Source: VXYL01 sp964348085 (GTDB lineage: Bacteria > Pseudomonadota > Gammaproteobacteria > Pseudomonadales > Azotimanducaceae). Taken from it: a stretch of 64,000 nucleotides of DNA. Positions 7,464 through 15,162 of this stretch are shown here, piece after piece. The notes under the pieces were generated by a model. It saw only the letters and a program-made list of their open reading frames with translations, did no database searches and had not been told where the DNA came from. The DNA is taken from assembly GCA_964348085.1 (NCBI GenBank), contig CAYGBI010000005.1:12203-76202 (forward strand), read 5' to 3'. Each line of letters starts with the position of its first letter. Position 1 is the first letter of the stretch. A program made the position numbers and the translations under genes.

Positions 7464-8537
7464 TAGCGCTTGCACGTCGAAATCGGGATCCGCCAGATCG
7501 AACGCCGTCAGGCCTCGGCGGTCGGTCGCCGCCGGGTCCGCTCCCGCCGCCAGAAGCACGCGCACCGCGGGCGCGTTACTTCTAGCGACCGCCCCGTGCA
7601 GCGCCGTGCGGCCGATGCGGTCGGTCTCGTCGACGTCCGCGCCGGCCTGCAGCAGCACCCTCAGCAGCACCGTGTCGTCGCGGCCGACGGTGATGCGGAG
7701 CGGAACGGTCGGTTCCGCTCCGGCATCGAGCAGGAGCGTGGCCACGGCGGGGTTGCGGTTGAAAAGAACCGCAAAGCGCAGCGGAGTGTCGCCTTCGCTG
7801 TCCTTGGCATCGACATCCACGCCCGCGCCAAGCAGGACGGCTGCCATTGCCGGATCCTCACTGCGCCAAGCAGCCTTGAAGAGAGGCGTCGCGCCAGATC
7901 GGTCGGTCGCGTTCGGATCGGCGCCGGCTTCGAGTCGCGCGGTAGCCACCTCCGGGCGGTCGCTCCGTGCGGCGGCGTGCAGCGGCGTTCCGCCCCCGCG
8001 GCCCCGGGCTGCGACGTCCGCCCCTCGGTCGATCAGCGCGGAAACGACCGCCGGATTGGCATTGTTTGAGGCCGCCGTGATCAAAGGCGTGTCTCCGTTC
8101 AAGCGTACGTTCGGGTCGCCGCCGGCCTCGAGCAAGGTGACGACGACGGCGGGATTGGCGTTGCCCGCCGCCGCGTGTACGGCCGCGGCATCGACTTTCG
8201 CGCCCGCCTTCAGGAACGCCACCACCACGAACGGGTCGAACCGGCTTGCCGCCATGCTCAGCACGGTGTGGTGCCCCTCGCTGTTCCCGCCGTGCAGCGG
8301 GTGCAACCGCCGCACCTCGCGCCGGTTCGGATCGGCGCCGTTGCGGAGACACTCCAGCACTCGGGCCGCCGTGGCGCTCGAAAAGAAGGCATCGAGGCTT
8401 ACCTCGCCCGGCGGCGGCGTCCAGTCGACGCACTCCGATTCGCGTCCGAAGACCGTCTCCCGCGTGATAACCGATTGGGCGTCGACGGCCAGCGCCGCGC
8501 CGACCATCAGAATGCAAACCTTCTTTCCAGTCGTCAT
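7389..8537 (-). CDS. Exported short ankyrin protein, candidate immunity protein C2
   Basis: A 382-residue paralogue of the protein at 5904-7004, with the same signal peptide type (MTTGKKVCILMVGAALAVDA) and the same run of ankyrin units. It begins 13 bases after the stop of the complete HEDLH toxin tip, so it is the best candidate for the cognate immunity protein. The C-terminus is odd: after DPDFDVQALRR the normal stop is lost at a duplication joint near 7460, and the frame reads about 25 extra residues into the truncated toxin copy. The last residues are therefore not part of the fold. Confidence 0.78.
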   Translation of the reverse strand: MTTGKKVCILMVGAALAVDAQSVITRETVFGRESECVDWTPPPGEVSLDAFFSSATAARVLECLRNGADPNRREVRRLHPLHGGNSEGHHTVLSMAASRFDPFVVVAFLKAGAKVDAAAVHAAAGNANPAVVVTLLEAGGDPNVRLNGDTPLITAASNNANPAVVSALIDRGADVAARGRGGGTPLHAAARSDRPEVATARLEAGADPNATDRSGATPLFKAAWRSEDPAMAAVLLGAGVDVDAKDSEGDTPLRFAVLFNRNPAVATLLLDAGAEPTVPLRITVGRDDTVLLRVLLQAGADVDETDRIGRTALHGAVARSNAPAVRVLLAAGADPAATDRRGLTAFDLADPDFDVQALRRRASYQPHDRRHRILCGAGGREK

Positions 8538-8550
8538 GATTCACCTCGTC

Positions 8551-9351
8551 TCAGTCGCAGCCCAATGCAGCGCGTCTGGAATCGACAAGCGTCAACATAG
8601 GCCGGACGGCTGCGAGTTCAGCGGCGCGATACTGCCGCGGGTTGACATGGAACAACTCGTCGAGTTTGCTTCTGTAGTGAGCTTTGTCGAACGTTGTGAC
8701 GGCTTCTTCGAACTCGGGTAGCGACGCTATGGCGCCCTCGGCTTCGGTAGGGTTGCTTGCGTCCGCCGCCGGAATCGAGAGGGACTCTACTGCCGATCTG
8801 AACGACTCGAACGCCAAGGTCATGTCCGCTAGGTAGTTCCGCACGTGCAAATCCTCGTGTGCCTGCACAGCCTCTATCATGTAGTAGGGAGTCACGCGTT
8901 CATCACATCCCACCCGATTGGTCAGACTATTTCTCACGACCTCCAGCTCCGCACAAGATCCGATGTCGGCGATCAGGTCGCTGGTAACTTGCTCTACGCC
9001 GTCGGGCAGACGTACTCCTTGGCGCACCTCAACGAAAGCTTTCTTGATTTTGGTTTTCCAGACCGTCTCCGCGCAGTACCCCTGATGCATCAACACAGGT
9101 TCGGGTAGTTGGATTACGCCCCATTGACACTTCTCGAATTGGGTGTGCCGCGAAATGTTCGCCGAGAATGTTCTGACGCCTTCCGGTGCGGAGAACACAG
9201 CTTCGCAGCCGGCCGACTCAACGCCACCGCCGTAGCAGAAGCCGCCGCCGGTCGGTACGCAGAACTCGCAGGCGAAGGGCATGCAGCAGTTGGTGGACCG
9301 GTACTCCGGCGGCTGGAACACCGGGTTGGACGGCTTCTCGAAGTCCGCCAT
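8551..9351 (-). CDS. Orphan Rhs C-terminal toxin cassette CT-C (HEDLH tip)
   Basis: The frame starts inside Rhs-derived sequence (ADFEKPSNPVFQPPEYR, CCMPFACEFCVPTGGG, FCYGGG). It then switches to a unique tip of about 225 residues with no resemblance to the other two tips. The tip contains EAVQAHEDLHVRNYLADM, an HExxH motif at plus-strand positions 8836-8859, suggesting a zinc peptidase; I cannot assign a family. The ATG at 9351 is only a possible start, since the upstream Rhs arm carries a frameshift. The cassette looks like a displaced toxin end that would be expressed after recombination into the full Rhs gene. The ankyrin gene follows after 13 bases. Confidence 0.7.
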   Translation of the reverse strand: MADFEKPSNPVFQPPEYRSTNCCMPFACEFCVPTGGGFCYGGGVESAGCEAVFSAPEGVRTFSANISRHTQFEKCQWGVIQLPEPVLMHQGYCAETVWKTKIKKAFVEVRQGVRLPDGVEQVTSDLIADIGSCAELEVVRNSLTNRVGCDERVTPYYMIEAVQAHEDLHVRNYLADMTLAFESFRSAVESLSIPAADASNPTEAEGAIASLPEFEEAVTTFDKAHYRSKLDELFHVNPRQYRAAELAAVRPMLTLVDSRRAALGCD

Positions 9352-9590
9352 GCCCGCCGACCCGTCCGCGAACAGCGGCCCCGCCACCGCCGCCAGCGCC
9401 CGGGCGGCGGCCAGCCCCGCCACGCCGGCCTCGACCGGTCGCGCCGGGCGGCCTCGAAGGTCGTCTCCGCGATGCCCACCGCGCCGTAGCGGGGTTGCGC
9501 TTCGCGGACGACGTCGCCCGAGAGCGCGGTCCGGCGCCGGTCGGCCTTCGCCGCCGACCCGACGGCGAGGCCGTCGTCGCCGAACGCCAA
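9225..9590 (-). repeat. Rhs homology arm of cassette C
   Basis: About 366 bases matching positions 15685-16051 of the full Rhs gene, from the AFGDDGLAVGS codons to the FCYGGG codons. A one-base deletion near 9445 breaks the frame, as expected for a silent donor arm whose reading frame is not under selection. Homology stops sharply at both ends. Confidence 0.8.
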
Positions 9591-9596
9591 CCGCGC

Positions 9597-9693
9597 TGTT
9601 GGCGTCGTGGCCGCAGACGATGATTTCTGGTCGGCGGTTTCGGCGCGTTCGCGACCCGTCTTCGCTCCACACCGTTCAAGCGGCCGCGAGCGG
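9597..9693 (-). repeat. Inter-cassette linker, copy 2
   Basis: This joins the stop of the TPR-like immunity gene to the next Rhs arm. It shares the TTCGGCGCGTTCGCGACCCG core with the copies at 4139-4204 and 11693-11751, and the GTTGGCGTCGTGGCCGCAGA part with the latter. Confidence 0.7.
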
Positions 9694-10923
9694 CTACCTC
9701 TCCTCGAGTTCGCGCAGGTACCGTTCGGCCTTTTTCCCGTAGGACTCGCTCATGCCGTCGCGCCTGCGCCCGTCGTCGTTGGCCATGACGTGCCGGTAGG
9801 CCTCCTTGGCCTCGTAGAAGCGGCCGGCCCGCTTCAGGGCGCCGGCCAGCCACAGGCCCACCTGCCCGTCGCCCGGATCGAGTTCCACCGCCTTGCGCAG
9901 TTCGGCGATTTGTCGCAACTCGGCGACTTTTCGTTGTGCGCCAACGACTACCGAGTACGCCACATGGTAGGCGGGCGTCCGCAGTTCTTCCGGCTCCGCG
10001 TCGAGCAGATCCCGAACAGCGATCAAATGGGCGACGCCGTCGGCGCCGAAACGCTTGTCGATGGTGTCGGCGCTGCCGGACGCCAACGCCGCGGCGGCGC
10101 CGTAGACGGCGCCGCCTACGCTGTCGATCGCCGCCAAGACGTCTTCTCCGAGCGGAACGCCGCGACGCCGGTCGCGTCTCGCGAGCAGGCGCAAGGCGTT
10201 CAGGCAAAGCGCCTCGAATCCCATCGCGAACGCGTATCCTTGGCAGATCAACCCTAGGCTCGTGGCGCGGTCGTCGGCGTCGAACGGAAGCGACGCCAGA
10301 TCCATGTCGTCGAGCACCCGCGAGCGGAACGCGCGCGCCGCCTCGGGTTTCCCGTCGTAGAGGCTGCGACGGTAGATCGAAGACGCTAATTCGAGCTTCT
10401 GCGACGGGTCCGTCGCATGAACGTAGCCCTGCATCCAAACCTCGGTCGCCGCCTCTCGCTCCGCGTCCGTATCGCCGGATCCCAACACCGCCGCGAGCAT
10501 GTACGCCGCGGAAGTGCAGCCCGGATCGAGCGCCAAGGTGCGTCGAAGCAGAACAACTTGCCGTTCCTCGTCCTCGAAGAATGAAAGTGCGCGAAGGACT
10601 ACCGGGTCGTCGGGATAGTCGTCGGCGAGCGCCCGCAGCTCGTCCCGTGTGGCGATGTCCGCTTGCTCCCGTATCGCGTCGTCTTCCTCATAACGCGCCG
10701 CGAAGGAGCGACCCCAAGCGAGGGCCAGCCGTTGCTCGCGGGTCGGACTGTCGATCCCGGCCAGCGCTCGCAGAAGGCGTTGGCATCGGAGCTTGGATTC
10801 GGGCATGCCGTCCTCGCAGACCAGCGCCTCTTCGTACGCGCCGGCGAGTTCGAGTTCGCAGGCGTGACCTACGCCACCGAGCCACGCGACGGTTGCTGCC
10901 GCCAATGCGGTTGCGCTTTTCAT
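9694..10923 (-). CDS. Exported TPR-like protein, candidate immunity protein B2
   Basis: A 409-residue protein with a signal peptide (MKSATALAAATVAWLGGVGHA, then Cys) and TPR-like helical repeats (LRRTLALDPGCTSAAYMLA, ELRKAVELDPGDGQVGLWLA). It lies 32 bases after the stop of the JAMM-like toxin tip and starts at 10923 behind AAGGAG. This is the only copy of the family next to a complete tip, so it is the likely cognate immunity protein. Compared with the copy at 4205-5497 it differs by several small in-frame indels in the middle (around AAALASGSADTIDKRF), where specificity might reside. The function is inferred. Confidence 0.78.
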   Translation of the reverse strand: MKSATALAAATVAWLGGVGHACELELAGAYEEALVCEDGMPESKLRCQRLLRALAGIDSPTREQRLALAWGRSFAARYEEDDAIREQADIATRDELRALADDYPDDPVVLRALSFFEDEERQVVLLRRTLALDPGCTSAAYMLAAVLGSGDTDAEREAATEVWMQGYVHATDPSQKLELASSIYRRSLYDGKPEAARAFRSRVLDDMDLASLPFDADDRATSLGLICQGYAFAMGFEALCLNALRLLARRDRRRGVPLGEDVLAAIDSVGGAVYGAAAALASGSADTIDKRFGADGVAHLIAVRDLLDAEPEELRTPAYHVAYSVVVGAQRKVAELRQIAELRKAVELDPGDGQVGLWLAGALKRAGRFYEAKEAYRHVMANDDGRRRDGMSESYGKKAERYLRELEER

Positions 10924-10955
10924 CGTTGCGCTCCTTGGTTCACGGTGACTGAACC

Positions 10956-11540
10956 TTAGTCCACGATGACCGTACGCCAGCGGCCGCTGGAGTCCTTGCG
11001 GTAGACCTTCACTTGATCCCGAAGCGGCGTGATCAGGTAGAGGGGCCTGTCTCTTCTCTTGGCGAAGTCCTTGTCTTTGTCGCTGAAGTGTCTGTTTGTC
11101 ATGTTTGCTCTTTCGTCTTCTCTGAAAGTCCAACTCTTTTTGCGGAGACATCCCCTGCCCTCTTTCATCTGACCATGGTTGGCGAAGAACGGATGCGAAT
11201 GTGCGTAGCCCACGGCGTTGGCCGTGACAATTAGCTCCACTGCGCATGGGTCGTTTAGTTCATTCACGCTTGGATCGGAGTTGACGTGATACGTGACTAG
11301 GATCTGCGAGCCCGCGCACACCAAGGTGAATCCGCGTTCGAAGGGTTCTCGTTGATACGTCATGAGTTCCGCCTTGGCGGCACGGTCGATGTAATCGACG
11401 GAGCACTTGTTGCCGCCGCCGTAGCAGAAGCCGCCGCCGGTCGGTACGCAGAACTCGCAGGCGAAGGGCATGCAGCAGTTGGTGGACCGGTACTCCGGCG
11501 GCTGGAACACCGGGTTGGACGGCTTCTCGAAGTCCGACAT
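10956..11540 (-). CDS. Orphan Rhs C-terminal toxin cassette CT-B (JAMM/DUF4329-like tip)
   Basis: After the shared Rhs segment (SDFEKPSNPVFQPPEYR ... GGGFCYGGG), a unique tip of about 150 residues begins with NKCSVDYIDRAAK. It contains GYAHSHPFF (HSHP at 11191-11202) and, about 40 residues later, HFSDKDKDFAKR. H-x-H-P followed by S-x-x-D is the JAMM zinc peptidase pattern, and this layout resembles the DUF4329 domain reported at the ends of Rhs proteins. The end RPLYLITPLRDQVKVYRK is a typical final strand pair. The ATG at 11540 is a possible start; the frame is open upstream to about 11684. The TPR-like immunity gene follows after 32 bases. Confidence 0.72.
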   Translation of the reverse strand: MSDFEKPSNPVFQPPEYRSTNCCMPFACEFCVPTGGGFCYGGGNKCSVDYIDRAAKAELMTYQREPFERGFTLVCAGSQILVTYHVNSDPSVNELNDPCAVELIVTANAVGYAHSHPFFANHGQMKEGRGCLRKKSWTFREDERANMTNRHFSDKDKDFAKRRDRPLYLITPLRDQVKVYRKDSSGRWRTVIVD

Positions 11541-11684
11541 GCCCGCCGACCCGTCCGCGAACAGCGGCCCCGCCACGCCGGCCCCGACCCGACCGGGTCG
11601 CCCGGCGCGGCCTCGAAGGTCGTCTCGCGATGCCCACCACGCCGTAGCGCGGTCCGGCGCCGGTCGGTCGTCGCCGAACGCCAA
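11411..11684 (-). repeat. Rhs homology arm of cassette B
   Basis: This matches the 15685-16051 part of the full Rhs gene, with about 90 bases missing in several small deletions that break the Rhs frame in its upstream half. The downstream 130 or so bases, up to the FCYGGG codons, are nearly identical to the other arms and in the same frame as the tip. Confidence 0.78.
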
Positions 11685-11692
11685 CCGCGCTG

Positions 11693-11751
11693 TTGGCGTC
11701 GTGGCCGCAGACGATGATTTCTGGTCGGCGGTTTGGCGCGTTCGCGACCCG
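11693..11751 (-). repeat. Inter-cassette linker, copy 3
   Basis: The same linker as at 9597-9693, shortened, lying between the frameshifted TPR-like gene and the Rhs arm of cassette B. Confidence 0.65.
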
Positions 11752-13067
11752 TCATCGCTCCACGCCGTTCAAGCGCGCCTGCCCCTCCTCAAGTTCGCGC
11801 AAGTGCCGTTCGGCCGTTTCCCCGTAGGACTCGCTCATGCCGTCGCGCGGGCGCCCGTCGTCGTTGGCCATGACGTGCCGGTAAACCTCCTTGGCCTCGT
11901 CGAAGCGGCCGGCCCGCCTCAGGGCGCCGGCCAGCCAAAGGCTCACCTGCCAGTCGCCCGGATCGAGTTCCACCGCCTTGCGCAGTTCGGCGACTTCTCG
12001 TTCCGCGCCGACGACATGCGAGTACGCCAGATGGTAAGCGGGCGTCCGCCGCTCTTCCGGCTCCGCGTCGAGCAGATCCCGAACCGCGATCAAATGGGCG
12101 ACGCCGTCGGTGCCGAAACGCGTGCCGTGGACGGCGGCGTAGCCCGCCCTGCCGATCGCCTCCGACGCGTCTTCTCGGAGCCAGTCCCGAACCGCTATCA
12201 ATTGGTCTACGCCGTCGGCGCCGAAATGCTTGTCGTGGACGGCGGCGTGGCCCACCCTGCCGATCGCCGCCAGGACATCTTCTCCGAGCGGAACGCCGCG
12301 GCGCCGGTCGCGGCTCGCGAGCAGGCGCAGGGCGTTCAGGCAAAGCGCCTCGAACCCCATCGCGAACGCGCGTACTGGTGGCAGATCAACCCCAGGCTCG
12401 CGGCGCGGTCGTCGGCGTCGAACGGAAGCGACGCCAGAGCCATGTCGCCGAGCACCCGCGAGCGGAACGCGCGCGCCGCCTCGGGCTTCCCGTCGTAGAG
12501 GCTTTGCTGGTAGATCAAAGACGCGAAATGGAGCTTCCACGACGGGTCCGCCGCGTGAACGTAGCCCTGCATCCGAACCTCGCCCGCCTCCTCCCGCCCG
12601 GCGTCCGTGTCGCGGGATGCCAACGCCCACGCGAGGAAGAACGCCGCGGAAGTGCAGCCCGGATCGAGCGCCAAGGTGCGTCGAAGCAGAGCCACCCGCC
12701 GTTCCTCGTCGTCCTCGAAGGCTGCAAGCGCACGAACGACCACCGGGTCGTTGGGATAGTCGTCGGCGAGCGCCCGCAGCTCGTCCCGCGTCGCGGTATC
12801 CGCTTGCTCCCGTATCGCGTAGTCTTCCTCATGGGCCGCCGCGTAGGAGCGACCCCAAGCGAGGGCCAGCCGTTGCTCGCGGGTCGGACTGTCGATCCCG
12901 GCCAGCGCCCGCAGAAGGCGTTGGCATCGGGGCTTGGATTCGGGCATGCCGTCCCCGCAGAGCAGCACCGCCTCTTCGTACGCGCCGGCGACTTCGATTT
13001 CGCAGGCGTGGCCGGCGCCACCGAGCCACGCGACGGTTGCTGCCATCAATGCGGTTGCGCTTTTCAT
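11752..13067 (-). pseudogene. Frameshifted TPR-like protein, candidate immunity protein B3
   Basis: The third copy of the MKSATAL family. It starts at 13067 behind AAAGGAG with an intact signal peptide and runs in frame for about 235 codons to LGLICHQ. There, a two-base insertion near 12371 relative to the paralogues moves the rest (FAMGFEALCLNALRLLA to the end) into another frame. The second half also carries an internal duplication of about 30 codons (DKHFGADGVDQLIAVRD followed by TRFGTDGVAHLIAVRD). It is probably inactive as a full-length protein, although the first frame alone could give a 243-residue product. Upstream is only a short tail of the JAMM-like tip. Confidence 0.75.
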
Positions 13068-13094
13068 CGTTGCGCTCCTTTAATCCACTGAACT

Positions 13095-13175
13095 TTAGTT
13101 CACGGTGTCCGTACCCCAGCGGCCGCTGGCGTTCTTGCGGTAGACCTTCACCCGATCCCGAGTCGGCGTGATCAG
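13095..13175 (-). pseudogene. Second tail remnant of the JAMM-like toxin tip
   Basis: Minus-strand translation gives LITPTRDRVKVYRKNASGRW and then a stop, matching the end of the tip at 10956. It is fused at its upstream side to sequence following the large ankyrin gene, marking a duplication joint near 13175. Confidence 0.75.
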
Positions 13176-13233
13176 GTTTTGGTCGCCGGTGTCCAAAGCA
13201 GGCGGAGCGCAGCGACACGATTCGGCAGCGCGC

Positions 13234-15147
13234 TCAGCGGATCCCGGGAAGTTCGCCGTCCGTAGCCGGGCAGTCGCGCCGAAACTCGTCCACTACGCGG
13301 ACGAACCACCGGGGTCCGCCCGGTCGGCGCATCACGTCTACCCTGGTCAGTCCCGGCTCCCCCAGTGCGCAGACCATCGTCCGCGGATCGGCGCCGAGCG
13401 CCACCAGATGGTAGTAGTTGGATTCGCGAGCTGGGAGTTCCCGGTGGTGGACCGCACGCTCGAGTGCATGGCGTCCGCTACGGTCGGGGAGGTTAGGATC
13501 GATGCCCAGTCGCACCAGATGGCGCAGGAAATGCATCTGCGTGAACTCCGCTGCCGCTCCGATCAGATCCCCGGCGTCTTCGTGAGCACGGTCCGCTGTT
13601 TTCGCCCCGCTCTCCATCAGTAGGTACGCCAAGTGCAGCTGGTTGCCGCGCACCGCGGCCAAGAGCGGATCGCCCAGATTCGGGTCGGCGCCGTGCGCGA
13701 GCAACACCTTGGCCGCACGGTACGAGCCTTCGGCGGCGCGCTCCAGAGGCGTGGCCGGCGCGCCCGACGGCGCCGCCCATAACGCGTTCGTCAACGCGGA
13801 GTCTTGGTCGAGCAGGGCTTCCAGCACCAGCGGCAGATCCCGCGTCGCGCTGAAGTGTACGGCTTCGAGCCGCGAACGGGGTTCGACGCCAAGCGCCAAC
13901 AGCGCCGTCGCCAAGTCCTCGCGCCGGTGCGCCAACGCTTGGTCGAAGAGCGACACCACGCTGGCCGCCGTGACGCCGAGATCTCCTGCGCACGCCACCG
14001 CCCGGTCGCGGGAGATTCGTCGGATATGGTCCGGGCGCGAGGCGCGGTATGGATCTCCGATTCGGGAAGCGGCCAGCCAGCGGCACCCAGCGGGCGACGG
14101 CTCGGTCGGCGGCTCCTCGCGGGCGCATGTCGGCCGGTGGCGCTCGACGGCGGCGAGGAACCAGTGCGGGTATTGATACCGGAAATCTTCGCGGGCGACG
14201 CTGTTCCGCGGCAGGCCGCAGGCCATCGCCCGCGGATCCGCCCCCAGGTCCAAAAGCGTGTCCCAGATCGCCTTTCCCGCCCGCAGGTCGCCGTGCATGG
14301 CCGCAGGCTCGTTGGCGTGTCGCCCGATCCGCTGCGCCGTCGCCACCAGCGGATGCACGTCGGGGCCGTATCCGAGCGCCTCCCCGCCCGGCCCCGGCAG
14401 GTTCGGATCCACCCCGTGCGCGACCAGGTGGGCGACGAACTGAAAGGTGCCGACGTTGGCGGCCCAGTGAAGCGCCTGCCCCTCCACGATCCGCCGTCCC
14501 GCGGTGAGGTCCGCGCCGTGGTCCAGCAGCATATGTGCGATGTGCAGCTGGGGCCCTCCGGTTACTCCGGTTAGGGCGGCGGCCAGCGGCACGCCGAGCC
14601 CGCGTCCCCCGGTGGGGTCCGCGCCGCGCGTCAGCAGCAGTCTCGTAGTCTGGTACGCGCCACAGAACGCTGCGCGGTGCAATGGAGTGCTCAGGTCCAA
14701 CGGCGGCCCTTCGTCCAGCAGGGCTTCGAGCACCAAAGGCAGGTCGCGGGCAGCCGCCGCTTCCACGGCGTCGGCGCGTGAACGGGGCCGAACGCCTTGC
14801 GTCAGCAAAGCCAGCGCCACGTCGTCGCGCATCGCGCCGAGCGCTTGGTCGAACAACGAAACCGTGCGTTCGTCGTCGAAGCCCAACGACCCGGCGCACG
14901 ACTTGGCCTCCGCCACCTCCATGCGCGCGATGCGCAGCCACGTCTCGCGGTCCGCGTAGTAGGGGTCGTCACCGAACGGCGCGCCGGGTGGCTTGACGTT
15001 CGCCGAGACAACCCAATCGCACTCGCTCGAAAAGGCGGGAACGACGATCAGAGCGACGCATAGGGCGACGGGGCATGCTGCGCCGTTCCCGGCTCGTTGC
15101 GCTCGGCCACGCCCAAGTCGGACCAACCAATTCCTTCCAGTTTTCAT
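13234..15147 (-). CDS. Exported two-lobed ankyrin protein, candidate immunity protein A2
   Basis: A 637-residue protein that starts 15 bases after the stop of the Rhs gene with its metzincin-like tip, behind GAGGGG. This is the tight toxin/immunity arrangement. It has a signal peptide (hydrophobic segment around residues 24-40, then SSECDW) and two ankyrin lobes that are internal duplicates of each other. It is nearly identical to the protein at 2074-4116 over most of its length. The end differs: it stops at PATDGELPGIR, whereas the other copy continues about 45 residues further. It is the likely cognate immunity protein of the Rhs tip; this is inferred from position only. Confidence 0.8.
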   Translation of the reverse strand: MKTGRNWLVRLGRGRAQRAGNGAACPVALCVALIVVPAFSSECDWVVSANVKPPGAPFGDDPYYADRETWLRIARMEVAEAKSCAGSLGFDDERTVSLFDQALGAMRDDVALALLTQGVRPRSRADAVEAAAARDLPLVLEALLDEGPPLDLSTPLHRAAFCGAYQTTRLLLTRGADPTGGRGLGVPLAAALTGVTGGPQLHIAHMLLDHGADLTAGRRIVEGQALHWAANVGTFQFVAHLVAHGVDPNLPGPGGEALGYGPDVHPLVATAQRIGRHANEPAAMHGDLRAGKAIWDTLLDLGADPRAMACGLPRNSVAREDFRYQYPHWFLAAVERHRPTCAREEPPTEPSPAGCRWLAASRIGDPYRASRPDHIRRISRDRAVACAGDLGVTAASVVSLFDQALAHRREDLATALLALGVEPRSRLEAVHFSATRDLPLVLEALLDQDSALTNALWAAPSGAPATPLERAAEGSYRAAKVLLAHGADPNLGDPLLAAVRGNQLHLAYLLMESGAKTADRAHEDAGDLIGAAAEFTQMHFLRHLVRLGIDPNLPDRSGRHALERAVHHRELPARESNYYHLVALGADPRTMVCALGEPGLTRVDVMRRPGGPRWFVRVVDEFRRDCPATDGELPGIR

Positions 15148-15162
15148 TGGTTCCCCTCAGTC

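Noticed and set aside
12360..12380. Programmed frameshifting in the third TPR-like gene
   Set aside because: No slippery heptamer is present, and the two paralogues read through without a shift; a two-base insertion is the simpler explanation.
2074..15147. Ankyrin and TPR proteins as secreted host-directed effectors of a symbiont
   Set aside because: Possible in principle, but their strict position behind toxin tips and co-duplication with tip remnants favours immunity; no eukaryote-specific targeting motif is visible.
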